DNA from: Gautieria morchelliformis
Lineage: Eukaryota > Basidiomycota > Agaricomycetes > Gomphales > Gomphaceae
DNA length: 64,000 nucleotides
Reading direction: 5' to 3'
Assembly (NCBI GenBank): GCA_015179125.1
Contig: WHVA01000005.1
Span: forward strand, 124,001 to 188,000
The notes under the pieces: model-generated
The model's database searches: none
What the model was told of the DNA's origin: nothing
The model's input: the letters and a program-made list of their open reading frames with translations, nothing else
Part shown: in pieces, positions 54,011-64,000 of the stretch
Layout of the letters: the number at the start of each line of letters is the position of its first letter
Numbering within the stretch: the first letter of the stretch is position 1
Position numbers and translations under genes: made by a program

Positions 54011-54637
54011 TAAGAAAACTGATGTGGCTGCATCTGAATGAGAGGACGCTTCCCCTAACGGTGACATCATGTCGTGGGATGCCCAGCGGGCGCATGACCA
54101 CCAAAACTGTGTTGAGATCATATGATTGTACACTGTGCCAGCTTCTGTCTCCATTTGTGAGCTACTGGGTTTTGAGAGGTTAAGGTTGTCAATTCCCTTT
54201 CACCTCGTGCGTCGAGTTTGTTTTGGAGCGCATTTGCTGCTGTCTTTCAAGGCCTCCCCCTGTGGTGAGCCTGGGATATGCATAGGTCTATGTAGCAGCC
54301 GCTTCGCCAGTGGCGGGTTATGTAGTGCTCATGTGCATTCGTGTATGTCACAGGTCCGTTCAGACATAACATATTGCCCCAAGACAGCAGGGATGAATGC
54401 TGAAAGCGTTAGTCAGAAGCTGAGCCGCCAATCTGGCTGTGGCATCATGACATACACGGGAACCGGTGGATCTGGGAATGCTTTCCAGATATTCATGCAC
54501 GCCACCCTCTTTCCGAGTATGAGAAAAGCGGCGATGGGCAGGTGATATGCAAATTTCAAATATTCATGGCATCATGACATACATGTTTGATTCAGCTGTG
54601 GGTGTGATTGTTCACCCAGGTCGCAAGTCCTTCCCGA
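54011..54637. other. Spacer with one copy of a dispersed repeat
   Basis: No gene is supported. 54345-54400 (CACAGGTCCGTTCAGACATAACATATTGCCCCAA and onwards) resembles parts of 55935-55985 and 56655-56710. Confidence 0.45.
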
Positions 54638-54642
54638 CAGGT

Positions 54643-55885
54643 TGTCAAGATTGGATTTTAGGCATTAATATCGTGTATTAGTGAACACAGCGAATGTCCG
54701 AATGACTTGTGCGAATAAGTATGCCGTTCGGTGAATAGGTGAACCAACAAATGTTCACAAGATAAGAGGGCTGCCCGAGGGGAGCTCGCCCTATCTACAG
54801 TCGTAGCGAAATAGGCCGTGGCACTTGACGATGTAACGTGCAAGGTGTCACGGAAGGGTTGTCTAAGTAGCGACAATCCCTTCGCCATCAGCACAGAAAA
54901 TAGTTCGAAGGCTAAGGTAACGAAGATGAAGTATGAGAACTCACCAGTGATGCCTAAGTCCTCTTCTAGTCGAAGATAGAAATCTCCAGGAGAAGGCTCA
55001 AAAACGATGATCACAGTGAGGTCAAGTTTGCACAAGATGGACGACGTATGATAATTGAACTGAGGAATGTACATGCGAATGCAAACTACTTATATCGAAT
55101 GCTCGTAAGGTATCAGCGAATAGGAAAGAGGCCGTCGTGAGTCAGGGTTTGATAGGGGTGCGCAGTCATGATACTAAGTAGATGGAATAAACATACAATA
55201 GAGTGAGGGAAGAGTGCGAACATGAAACGACAGAGAGTAAAGGTGGCGAAGGCACTTATGTATGAAACCATGTCTTGGGACCCGCATACATGCTACACTG
55301 CACGGACTCTTCGTCTACTGGGTTGATCCCACACAACCTATGGAAGGGACGTCCCGCGAACACACTTTGGCCATATGAACACCCAAAGGGGTTGGATTAA
55401 GAAGATGATGGGGTTAGTGATGAACCATCACGCCAGGTAAATGGTATCGATTCGTATTTGATGGCGTGCCTGCTGGCGAATGATGCAAGCAGCGAATAGT
55501 CGTTCGGCAAATGCAACGAAGGGCGAATGGAGAGGACATAGGGGAGGAGTGGTTGAAGTGAGGGGCGAAGCCGAGCGAAGGCGGAGGAGGTATGGCGAAA
55601 GGGGAGACGGGGATACCAAGGTGCAGGAAATACACAAGTCATGACAATCTGATCATAGGAACACCATCGAAAGAGGGTTGAGCAGAGGAGGTGACAGGAC
55701 CAGTGATGAACCACCAGGTCGGTCCAAAGACGTTGATCGTGCATTGATGGCGTGGCTATGGTGAATGGCACGAACAGCGAAGATCGGTTGCCGAACAGGG
55801 CAAGGGCGATCAGAGCGAACACGGAAATGGAGTGAGAAATGGGAGGATAGAGTATGCAAGTATGGGAAATAAACGCGTCAGGACA
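54643..55885 (-). repeat. Solo LTR of 1243 bp, here named Gypsy-3, TSD CAGGT
   Basis: TG...CA ends (TGTCAAGATTGG at left, CGCGTCAGGACA at right) with CAGGT at 54638-54642 and 55886-55890. Orientation is minus: the reverse strand has GATATAAGTAG followed by GCATTC-CATTCCTCAGT, resembling the TATA and start region of the Gypsy-2 LTR (GTATATAACC, GCATTCCTACTCCTCAGTC). GCGAA occurs about 16 times on the plus strand against one TTCGC, so the sense-strand word is TTCGC. A 66-bp stretch (54713-54778) is shared with Copia-1 at 15873-15938. The long minus-strand frames inside it have no recognisable motif. Confidence 0.75.
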
Positions 55886-55904
55886 CAGGTGCACGTTCAT
55901 GCAT

Positions 55905-56164
55905 ATCATGTGTCCATTCCAACCTGCGCACGTCCATGCGGTTCACAAGTCTGTCCCGACGTGATGTGTTGCCCGATACAGTGGGATGAATACAATGTGA
56001 ATCGTGGAACTGACTGTCACTACGATGCACAAGCCGTATGCTGTGTTCGCAAGCATGGGGAGGGGGGTACGCTGACGCGTGAAGTAATGGAAACGATGTG
56101 GGGCTTACTTACTGCTCGACTATCCATGCCGAACCCCAACGGGTTGGGTAGTCGTCCGAACTGA
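55905..56164. repeat. Direct repeat, left copy, flanking the 24-bp minisatellite
   Basis: Phrases such as GCGCACGTCCATGC, ATGTGTTGCCC, ACAAGCCGTATGCTGTG and CCATCCATGCCGAACCC recur in the same order at 56624-56820, with considerable divergence and one extra segment here. The final part forms CCCAAC-GG-GTTGGG. Confidence 0.6.
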
Positions 56165-56535
56165 GCATTCACTCACAGAAATACCTGAGCATTCGTTCAC
56201 AGAAACACCTGAGCCTACGCTCAAGGAAGCACCTGAGCCTTCGCTCACGGACACGCCTGGGCCTTTGCTCACGGATACACCTGAGCCTTCGCTCACGGAA
56301 ACACCTGAGCCCTCTCTCATGGAAATACCTGAGCCCTCTCTCACGGAAACAGCCTGAGTCTTCGCTCACGAAAAACACCTGAGCCTTCACTCACGGAAAC
56401 ACCTGAGCCTGAGTGAGCCTACGCTCACGGAAACACCTGAGCCTTCGCTCACGGAAACACCTGAGCCTGCGCTCATGGAAACGCCTGATCCTTCGCTCAC
56501 AGAAAACACCTGAGCCTACGCTCATGGAAACAACT
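56165..56535. repeat. 24-bp minisatellite, about 15 units
   Basis: Units of about 24 bp with consensus CCTTCGCTCACGGAAACACCTGAG run from 56165 to 56535. A few 25-bp units and one short insertion break the period. Because 24 is divisible by three, one minus-strand frame repeats RERRLRCF-like octapeptides. I regard this as a by-product of the repeat, not a gene. Confidence 0.9.
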
Positions 56536-56623
56536 CTTCCCTCTCTTGGACAGATACCAGCATAACGTTTGACCATCCACGTCAGACCCTAACGGGTCAG
56601 GGAGTCATCTGAATCGCGTATCG

Positions 56624-56820
56624 ACACAAGTCACAAGTCCATCCGGACATGCGCACGTCCATGCACATCGCAGGTCTATCCAGAGATGACATGTTGCCCC
56701 AAACATCGGGGGTGAATACGACACCGGTCAGGGCCTAGACCATCCCTACCGCATACAAGCCGTCTGCTGTGGTCAACCATCCATGCTGAACCCAAATGGA
56801 TTGGGGAGTCGTATGGATTG
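56624..56820. repeat. Direct repeat, right copy, flanking the 24-bp minisatellite
   Basis: Diverged copy of 55905-56164. A third partial match to its first half lies at 54345-54400, and the CCATCC...AACGGGT phrase also occurs at 56572-56612. Confidence 0.6.
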
Positions 56821-58246
56821 GACATATCGTCTGCGGAAACACCTTCTGCGTCCCTCTGTGCCTTGCTTCGAACTCTTCTGCCCTGTGTTTCTCGATAGCT
56901 TCAGCTTTGTGCGGTGTTGTGCTGGTGTGCAACTCGCACGCGGGGTACTGCGCCGCTCCATGGTAGGCGACAATACGAATGCCATGTGACGGCGCCATCT
57001 GGGTTGTGGACGAGGCGTCGTTGGTGGAGATATGAGTGTCTTTGCTTCCGTCACGCAAGCCATGTCCGACAGACAGCTGGTTCTCCTTGTCTTCAAAAGG
57101 AGTGGTCGCCGCTCCCCGAACTCGAACCCGAGTTGTTTCTGGAGTCGACGGAACCCTTGGAGGCGTATGTGTAGTCTGGTTGGTAACGATGCTCACGGTT
57201 GCTGCGGTGTGATGACCTCGATGTCGCAGTCCTGGATTCAGTCTGATCGATGAATACGTCGTGAGCTTCACTTCCGTCTTTGGATCACATGCGTTTCGTC
57301 CGGTAGTGCCTCCAGCCTGCTAGAACGCTGGACCAGTTCCATAGCAGAGCTCGACTTGGATGAGCCGTGACAGGTTTGGTTGGACTGTGTGCATATAAGT
57401 GTCACGCTCAAGCCTGGTACGCTCTAGTCTGATGATGATGAAGAAATACGGTAGGACGTCGACTTGAAAAGGTAAGGGGACGTGGGCATGACGTTGACTC
57501 CTAGTGGTAACTTGAGCGGTGATAGCGCGGACAATCATTTGTTACGTGTCTTCCGCCACCTCTGATGATGAGATTTCGACGAAGAAGTTGTCAGAAGCGA
57601 TAGTAGTCGTAGCTGGGTTCACGGTGCTAGTGAGTGGATTCGAGTTAGGCATACCACTGTCCTGCTGTCCTGATACATCAATTTCTCCGTTCCAACTCCT
57701 CATGGTTCCTGAGCTTTCCAAGGCTGTCGCTGACCGAAAGGTCCTTTTGACTTAGATTTTGACGAGAAACTGTTATGGTTTTGTCGGCTGCTGAATCACC
57801 GGCCGTTTTAGATGTGGTGACAATGTTTGGTGGCCTTTGACACGTCTGGTGGGTCGGAAGTTCACTGTGCTACGAGGAGATGGTAGTCGCGGAGATAGCA
57901 AAAGAAGCATCTGCTCGCTGTCCTACGAGGAGATGGTGGTCACGGAGCGAGCTCTTCGACGTTTGACAGCTTAGCTAATCAACCTGTTAATCAGCCCGGT
58001 CCGCCTAGCACTTCAGCATCCACCTGTCTATTCTAGCTCATCTCATTTTCACTGTGTCCACAAATACAACCGATATATTCAGAAGTGTTCTGTAGTATTC
58101 CAATTTACAATCGGTCAGACTCTCGTTTTACGGGATACAGCAGACTGCAGCGGTGAATCAGATTGTTCCAATATTTACCTACAAATCCCAAGGTATCCCT
58201 GGTCGATTCTCACTGGGTTTGGGAGGTAGGGTTTTTGATGATTACG
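56821..58246. other. No supported gene
   Basis: Frames on both strands are short and inconsistent. A phrase CTACGAGGAGATGGT is repeated at about 57871 and 57926. Sequence flanking 57700-58200 shows no element ends I can recognise. Confidence 0.45.
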
Positions 58247-58560
58247 TGCACAGTTTTCGATGGGAGACGATTCCTACTTAGCGCCCGCATTCGATCATCT
58301 TTGCTACTATATTTAGATGCATGTGGCTGTGCCAGCACAGCACGACATCGTCACAAGCACCCTCGACCACCTTCGCCGTGATCGGCTCAGGCAGATGGTC
58401 ACGCCGAGTGTCAATACAGGAGCAAGTGAAGATAAGGATTTGCCTGCACAGCCACAAACGGCTGGCGGAAGTGTCAGTAAAACATCCAGAGCCCCAATGC
58501 CAAGAAAATTCCGTGACCGGAGAAGCCTTGACGGCAGAGTGCATCTAATACTTCTGTCAG
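58247..58560 (-). pseudogene. Diverged 5' copy of the 82-residue gene and its upstream region
   Basis: Plus-strand CGTGCACAGTTTTCGATGGG at 58247 matches exon 1 and the first donor of the gene at 10456-10798. The start codon reads ATC. Further up, TATATTTAG-CATGTGGCTGTG-CAGCA and ACCACCTTCGCCGTGAT (58309-58381) match 12055-12160. Exons 2 and 3 are not found beside it. A plus-strand open frame over 58317-58577 may be incidental. Confidence 0.45.
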
Positions 58561-58699
58561 TATCGCTGTCTAGCTGACCGGGGTGCAGTCCGTCGGTGAG
58601 AGCTCCACGTTGACGCAGCACACGCAAGATCATGAGCGTACGATATCACTGGGCATCCTAGTTGTTGCTCGTGCGAGATCACGTGATGCAGTTGCCCAA

Positions 58700-58829
58700 T
58701 GTAGTAGTCTGAGTTCGAAGGGAAACCCTATCAACTTTCCCTTTGAACTCAGGTGTGTAGTGCTAGGTACTCACCGGGTAGATAGTAATCTAATCAACTT
58801 TCCCTTCGAACTCAGTCCTGCGTGTGACA
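58700..58829 (+). repeat. Copia-3 putative 5' LTR
   Basis: Starts TGTAGTAGTCTGAG and ends GCGTGTGACA directly before the primer site. It includes GAGTTCGAAGGGAAA and TTTCCCTTCGAACTC, a perfect inverted pair about 85 bp apart. Only the right end is firm; the left end needs the 3' LTR for confirmation. Confidence 0.45.
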
Positions 58830-58841
58830 GGTTATGGGCCC
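58830..58841 (+). promoter_or_regulatory. Copia-3 primer-binding site
   Basis: GGTTATGGGCCC, as in Copia-2. The embedded ATG is followed after three codons by a TAA, so here gag must start at 58872. Confidence 0.75.
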
Positions 58842-58871
58842 TGCGCTATAATTGAAGGAAAAGAACCCAGT

Positions 58872-60736
58872 ATGTCCAAATCAGAAGCTGAAGGTCGCGC
58901 GAAAAGCGTCAGACTCACAGGCATGAATTACGATGTCTGGGCAACTGAAATGCAGGAGAAGCTCATGAAAATAGGCGCATGGCGAATAGTCATTGAAGAC
59001 CTCAAAAGGCCGATGGACGCGAGAGAAGCGGAAAAGTGGATTCTGAAGAGGGAGGAGGCCCCCGGCACCATACTCGAATCCCTAACTCCGACACAATACG
59101 TTCACATCGAGAGCTGTTGGGTGCATTTATGCTCCTGCACCAAAATCAAGCATAATATGTTCGATTTACTGTATGGTGTTCCAATTCTTTCTCACATTGT
59201 TCTTGTACCATGCATTCATTTCTCTGATTATTTTCGAAATTTTCGGGTCACTCTCTATCTCTCCATTTCATTCTGTTATTCCTATTTTCATAGGCGGCTG
59301 CACCCAGCGGAGTTTGAAATGACTTCGACGCGCGAGCCCTTGGGCGCTAAAGGGCCGGGTGCATGTATATGCCTTCTGAGACAGGATTGTACTCCTCTCT
59401 CAGTGACAATAAATTCACTGAGAGAGGCGAGTAGTATTCTTTGTATTTTCATAGCCTGTTGACTGAAAATCATGTAGTACATTTGATTCTAGGTATTGTA
59501 TTAATATATAAGTGACAATAAATTCACTGAGAGAGTACATTTGATTCTAGCTTTCTAAGAACTCTACCGAACCTTCCCTGCCATATCCCCTCAGTTGCTA
59601 ACAAGAGCATCATGGAAAATCCCATTGAAATGTGGGCAAGGCTAAAAAGCAAGAATCTGGATGGAAATACTATCGCCGCAGGAAACAGAAACCTGAAGCG
59701 ACGAGAATCCCTTGCGCCACTTGCAGAGACGCTATCCACACCCTGAGAAAGAAAGGAAAGTACATCAAGCAATATCACAGAGGAACTCACTGGGAACGTG
59801 AACCTACGACCTTCGCCTTCATCATCAATCAACGGAGACGCTGATCTGTGCTGGAACACGGACACAGGAGCGACCAGCCACATGACTCCTCATCGTCATT
59901 GGCTGCAGAATTACGAGTACTACAGAGTACCCATCAGACTAACAACAAACGAGGTAGTGTACTCGGCCGGGCGGGGGCAAGTATTGTTTTCCCCCATGAT
60001 CGACGGGAAGCTGGCACAAGACGTTTTGTTCTCGAAAGTTCTACACGTGCCCGCACTCCAGAACAACTTATTCGCAGTCCTCCACCTTACCACACATCAC
60101 AATTTCACTGTCTGCATCGTGAAGGACCGCATATCATTTATCCAAGGCAACAAATTGCACTTCTGTGCTGCCGTACAAAACGGGATGGGTTTCTTGACTG
60201 GGAACACAGTCCCAAATCAAGAACTTGCACTCGCCATCTCCTCGCAAATAGTAGACCGACCTTTACTCCACAGACGACTCGTGCACATTGGACAGGCGCG
60301 GCTGGAGAAGCTCCTAGAAAATAACATGGTCGATGGAATACAGGTAAACTCAAATGGGACTGTTCCTCATATCTGCGAACCATGTATTGCTGTGAAGCAA
60401 CACCGCAACCCCTTCCCAAAAAGGAGCACCAACCGCGCATCCAGCCCACTCGATCTTGTTGTCTCAGACGTCCATGGGCCTCTCCCAGTTCGCACACCAT
60501 CAGGACACCGATACTGGATTACTTTCACGGACGACTGCACGAGGTACAGGACCATTTATCTCCTGAAGACAAAGGATGAGGCATTTGATGCCTACCGAGC
60601 CTTTGAAGCACTGGCAGAAAATCAATTAAACTTGAGAGTGAAGCGTTTTAGGGACGACAAAGGCGGGGAGTATATTGGTCATAAGTGGTACCAACATTTC
60701 CAGCACTGTGGTATACTCCACGAACATAAGGTAGAG
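58872..60736 (+). pseudogene. Copia-3 gag, protease and integrase N-terminal half
   Basis: Gag opens at ATG 58872 (GMNYDVWATEMQEKL) and is cut at 59114 by a solo LTR. It resumes after 59608 with MENPIEMWARLKSKN, then has lost much of its middle and its frame. The protease reads NTDTGATSHMTPH (Asp present). Integrase has HRRLVHIG and CEPCIAVKQH (zinc site), VVSDVHGPLP and FRDDKGGEYIG. From 59798 the frame is open to 60726, after which an inverted-repeat element interrupts it and supplies the final codons to 60745. Confidence 0.8.
59115..59603 (+). repeat. Solo LTR related to Copia-2, TSD AGAGC
   Basis: 489 bp, starting TGTTGGGTGCATTTATG and ending GTTGCTAACA, flanked by AGAGC (59110-59114 and 59604-59608). 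It is clearly more diverged from Copia-2 than the solo LTR at 52693-53189. Confidence 0.9.
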
Positions 60737-61792
60737 GACAGCTAGACTCCGCAACCTCTAAGCGCGCATGACTAATATCAGGGTTAGGGTTAAGGTGGCA
60801 AAAATCTAGCTCGGATGTCGTTGCCCGTAGACAAGTAACTTCAAAGTCCCCAAACCTACTGTGGCATCTAATAATATATACTCAGTTAACTATAGAAAGC
60901 ATTAGAGCTCCTCCAATATTGAATCAGGAAGAACTTGATGTCCATGATACTTCCGATTCGCCCAACTTGCCTGCATGCCATTCAACCCTTTCCGGTAAGC
61001 ATCCATGAATCTCGCAGAACGATTAGCAAACCTGTATCATATCCTCACAGTAAGCTAGTGTTTCCATAGAAAAATAAGGAGGGGAAAGCACCTTTGCATC
61101 TGTACGGACGTCAATTTGGCAAAGACTCAATTGAGGCAGAGAAGGATGAGCTGCGGCTGCTGTGCAGAAGGGGTGCCGAAACTCAAGTTGCTTGAAACAA
61201 AACCTTCACTGTGCTGAACTTCCGGCTCTTGTGGCTTCAGCGAGGCTTCTTCTACCACTAAAGCAGTGTTCTGGAGTTTGGGAGGAATAAACAATGAGAA
61301 CCAGGCTCAAGACACCTTGAATGAGGGGGAGAATCAGTCAAAAAGTTTTTGGATTTTTACCAAGTTTTTTTAGCCTTAATAAATCCCTGGCCTTCCTGCG
61401 ACCCATACTAAAGCTTCACAGCTGATAACGAGGCTCTGTTACTGTTCTAAAGAGCTCCAGAGGCTCGAGATGAACTACTTTTCAGACTCCGCTAGCTCTC
61501 GGGAGTTTCCGGATTGAGGCAAATTTCAAGAGGTCAAAAATTTTACTTTCGTCCCCTGCATCTAAAACATGTATTTGAAGATAATGGAGCAAAAAAAACT
61601 TGTTTGTTATATTTCAAGACTGAGGGTAGAATAATCCACAAACTAAAACCATAGGAATACAGACAAAGGTCTTCTAAATGATTTTACGGTACCAGATTTC
61701 CTAATTGAGTCTTGCTGGCGACGCAGAAAGTGTTGCCTCACATTGGCCAGAATGGGTGCTTAGAGGTTGCGGAGTCTAGCTGTCCTCTACCT
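60729..61792. mobile_element. Non-coding inverted-repeat element, TA target site
   Basis: A perfect 35-bp terminal inverted repeat (AGGTAGAGGACAGCTAGACT and on to CTCTAAGC) bounds 1064 bp. TA lies on each side (60727-60728 and 61793-61794). Removing the element and one TA restores the Copia-3 reading HEHTTTKGTPQQNG across the junction. A TA duplication fits Tc1/mariner-like movement, but no transposase frame exists inside, so it would depend on an enzyme elsewhere. The interior is AT-rich and holds CAGGGTTAGGGTTAAGG at about 60779. Confidence 0.85.
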
Positions 61793-61794
61793 TA

Positions 61795-62036
61795 CTACGA
61801 AGGGTACACCTCAGCAGAACGGCATCTCAGAATGGACGAATTGGACCTTCATGGAAGGAACGATCGGACTACTACAGCAAGCCCATCTACCAGCGTCGAT
61901 GTGGGGAGATGCCCTAAAACTATTGGTTCGAATCGTCAATGCCACTCCAACCTCTGCGCTCATAGACAAAACTCCCTATGAGGCCTGGTTTGGCCACAAA
62001 CCGAACCTTGGAATGCTGCGCAGGCTCCCCCTTTGA
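61795..62036 (+). pseudogene. Copia-3 integrase C-terminal half
   Basis: Continues the integrase: GTPQQNGISEWTNWTFMEG (the usual NGVAER region, with Glu present as SE), LPASMWGDALK and KTPYEAWFGHKPNL, ending LGMLRR where the next insertion starts. Confidence 0.8.
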
Positions 62037-62235
62037 GGAAGCAATGGAATTTTCTGTGAAAGATGTTTTTTTAGTGGGGAAGCGGGCGGCGGTGGGTGCG
62101 GGTGCCTCCCCCCCTCCCGGGAAATTAGCATGGAAAGATAAACACCCCCTCCAGGAGAGAGGCAGGGGTTTTTTTCTGTTATTGAGAGATGGTTTATAGA
62201 TTTGTATGGGAAAAACAAGATGAACAAAACCATCT
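62037..62235. other. Insertion of about 200 bp, unknown type
   Basis: Copia-3 coding stops after LGMLRR (about 62028) and resumes with IFGCTAYVHVQKDERTG (about 62232). The intervening 200 bp contain G/C homopolymers (GGGCGGCGGTGGGTGCGGG) and T-runs. I found neither inverted ends nor a target duplication. Confidence 0.55.
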
Positions 62236-64000
62236 TTGGCTGCACTGCCTATGTCCATGTGCAAAAGGACGAAAGAACTGGACTGAAACCCAGATCTCGC
62301 AAATGCATTTACCTTGGCTTCGAGGACGGTTATAAGGGTTGGCGCTGCTTGGACCCCATCACAAAACGCACCATCATATCTCGAGACGTCATCTTTGATG
62401 AATCTGAATTGCCAGGTCTTACTACGGCTAACAATATTACTGAACCATTCCTACCATCCGCCACACTTCCTGACCGGATCGCAGCTCCACTGGAAGGGCA
62501 ACCGGACCAAGGCGTTGAACTCCCAGAAGCCGCCCCTCCAGACAATCCCAGACCACCAGCCAAACCCAACCCACCATTTGCTCCCAACCCTCCTGCCGAC
62601 CTTGACCCACCAGCCGACCCCGACCCACCAGCTGACCTTGACCCACCAGCCCCACCCGCACCTATCGCACTCCTCCGCCGGTCCAGCAGGACTACTGCCC
62701 GGATTGATTATCGCCATCTCCATGACCCATTCCTCCGACCTCATCCACCTCCTGATCATGACGATCCAGGCCCTGAGGGGGGTGCAGCAGCCAGCGCTTC
62801 AATCATTCAGGCCCTGGAATTCATCTATGATGAATCAGACACCATGGACGCAAATGCAATCTCACCGAGTATCATCAGAGCTGCACTGAATGCAACAATA
62901 AAAGATGGCCGTGTTCCCAAGACGTTTGCTGAAGCAATGCAACGCTCCGATGCACCAATATGGAAGGACTCGACAGACGCAGAGATACGAGCCCTCCTAG
63001 ACAATGGGACATGGGAATTAGTGAAATTACCGCCTGGGGAGAAAGCCATTGGCTCTCAGTGGGTCTTCCAAATCAAGCTCCATTCAGATGGCTCTCTAGA
63101 TAAATACAAGAGCCGCCTGGTAGCAAAGGGATATACCCAATGAGCAGGCATCGATTACGACGAAGTCTTCGCTCCTACCACACAATGGGCAGCCCTGCGC
63201 ACAATATTAGCTCAGGGAGCACTACAGGGAGCGCACATAGAATCTGTGGACATATCGAACGCTTACCTGAATGGAGTACTTGACAATGATGCAAAAATAT
63301 ATATGCAGCAACCGGAAGGCTATCATCAAGGGGGATCAGACTGGGTATGCAAACTGAAGAGAGGACTGACTAAAGCAGAGCAGAAGATTGTGGTACGAAC
63401 GACTTGGGACTGCGTTGGAGAGCATGGGATTCAGGCGGCTCCAATCTGTGCCAAGTGTCTATATCTGGATGAGCGACACCACCAAGGTCATCATACCTGT
63501 TTTCGTCGATGATTTAACCCTAGTATCAGACTCGAAGCCGGAACTGGACCAGGTCAAAAGCAAACTAAGCGAAATCTTCAAATTGAAGGATCTGGGCCCG
63601 ACAACATCGCTACTAGGCGTAGAAGTGGAGTATGATCGCGTACAGAAAACACTAAGGCTCTCACAAAACCAGTATATTCAAGAACTTCTTGATCGGTTCC
63701 AGATGTCGGATTGCCGACCCGTATTCACGCCTATGGCCCCAGGTCCGAATTTGAGCTCTGCCATGGGACCATCAACACCGGAAGAGATGGAGGAAATGAA
63801 GGGTGTGCCCTACCTAAACGCGGTTGGAGCACTGAATTACTTGGCCATCGCAACCCGTCCTGATATCGCTTACGCCGTCGGACGCCTCGCACGATTTAAC
63901 TCAAACCCAGGCCCGACGCACTGGACGGCAGTAAAACACCTCTTGCGCTACATAAAAGGGACAATCGACCTAGCACTCACATACACGCCCGATCTATCAA
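62236..64000 (+). pseudogene. Copia-3 reverse transcriptase and start of RNase H
   Basis: A Pro/Asp-rich linker (PPADLDPPADPDPPADLDPP) precedes the reverse transcriptase: FAEAMQRSDAPIWKDS, IGSQWVFQIKLHSDG, a TGA at 63141-63143, DYDEVFAPTTQWAALR, ESVDISNAYLNGVL, MQQPEGYHQGG, a frame change near 63365, and the active site VFVDDLTLVSDS. LLGVEVEYDR, RPDIAYAVGRLARF and THWTAVKHLLRYIKGT lead toward RNase H. The frame is still open at the window end. Confidence 0.85.

Larger units (their letters stand above)
58700..64000 (+). mobile_element. Copia-3, decayed and incomplete at the window edge
   Basis: A perfect Copia primer site (GGTTATGGGCCC, 58830-58841) and then gag, protease, integrase, reverse transcriptase and RNase H fragments run to the end of the window; the 3' LTR is outside. 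The putative 5' LTR is short (58700-58829). Three insertions interrupt it (59115-59603, 60729-61792, about 62037-62235). Stops and shifts are frequent. Confidence 0.85.

Noticed and set aside
55397..55909. 170-codon minus-strand frame
   Set aside because: It lies almost wholly inside the Gypsy-3 solo LTR, has no motif and extends across the LTR boundary; a chance frame in pyrimidine-rich DNA.
56120..56576. Cys/Arg-rich repeat protein on the minus strand
   Set aside because: The repeated peptide follows automatically from a 24-bp minisatellite; there is no start, splice or unique flanking domain.
60776..60796. TTAGGG-like telomere repeat (CAGGGTTAGGGTTAAGG)
   Set aside because: Only about two units inside a transposon; no array, so not a telomere or interstitial telomere tract.

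Overview
The window looks like a repeat-rich chromosome segment of a filamentous basidiomycete, probably an agaricomycete. The evidence is a DUF6533-type seven-helix gene, several genes with many short GT-AG introns of about 45-65 nt, a Tad1-like LINE, chromodomain Gypsy elements, Copia elements and a PIF/Harbinger transposon. I saw no bacterial gene, rRNA, tRNA or CRISPR array. All reading was by eye, so intron-exon models are predictions.

Layout. 1-10.8 kb is the most gene-like part: a PIF/Harbinger element (about 0.84-4.34 kb) with an accessory DNA-binding gene and a transposase, a seven-exon lysine-rich hypothetical gene (5.76-6.58 kb, minus), the start of a Tnp2-like transposase (6.84-7.58 kb), a DUF6533 gene (8.23-10.12 kb) and a three-exon 82-residue gene (10.46-10.80 kb, minus). 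A 1.25-kb solo LTR sits directly in front of the start codon of that last gene. 12.3-35.5 kb is an old minus-strand gag remnant split by later insertions: a solo LTR, then Copia-1 (13145-33601) carrying Gypsy-1 (16396-31848) carrying Gypsy-2 (21512-28976), then a Gypsy-1 solo LTR. Every boundary has a perfect 5-bp target duplication. 35.6-44.2 kb is a decayed LINE, itself hit by two solo LTRs and a 2.2-kb inverted-repeat element. 44.4-51.2 kb has two hypothetical genes separated by the very young Copia-2 (45399-50654). 51.2-58.7 kb has a Copia-2 solo LTR, two minisatellites, a 1.24-kb solo LTR (called Gypsy-3 here) and otherwise no supported gene. From about 58.7 kb to the end is a decayed Copia-3, which runs off the window and is interrupted by a solo LTR, a TA-flanked inverted-repeat element and a short unknown insert.

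How the parts fit together. Gypsy-1 and Gypsy-2 share a plan: gag, a gag stop directly after an A-run with pol in the -1 frame, a chromodomain at the end of pol, and then a convergent gene on the opposite strand. That gene encodes a protein with the cysteine spacing of the fungal Zn2Cys6 cluster. Each Gypsy family also carries its own pyrimidine-CG pentamer, heavily enriched on the sense strand through the LTR and through the antisense gene (TTCCG in Gypsy-1, CCTCG in Gypsy-2, TTCGC in the Gypsy-3 LTR). The most interesting hypothesis here is an element-encoded zinc-cluster protein paired with an element-wide DNA word, perhaps for self-recognition or protection from silencing.
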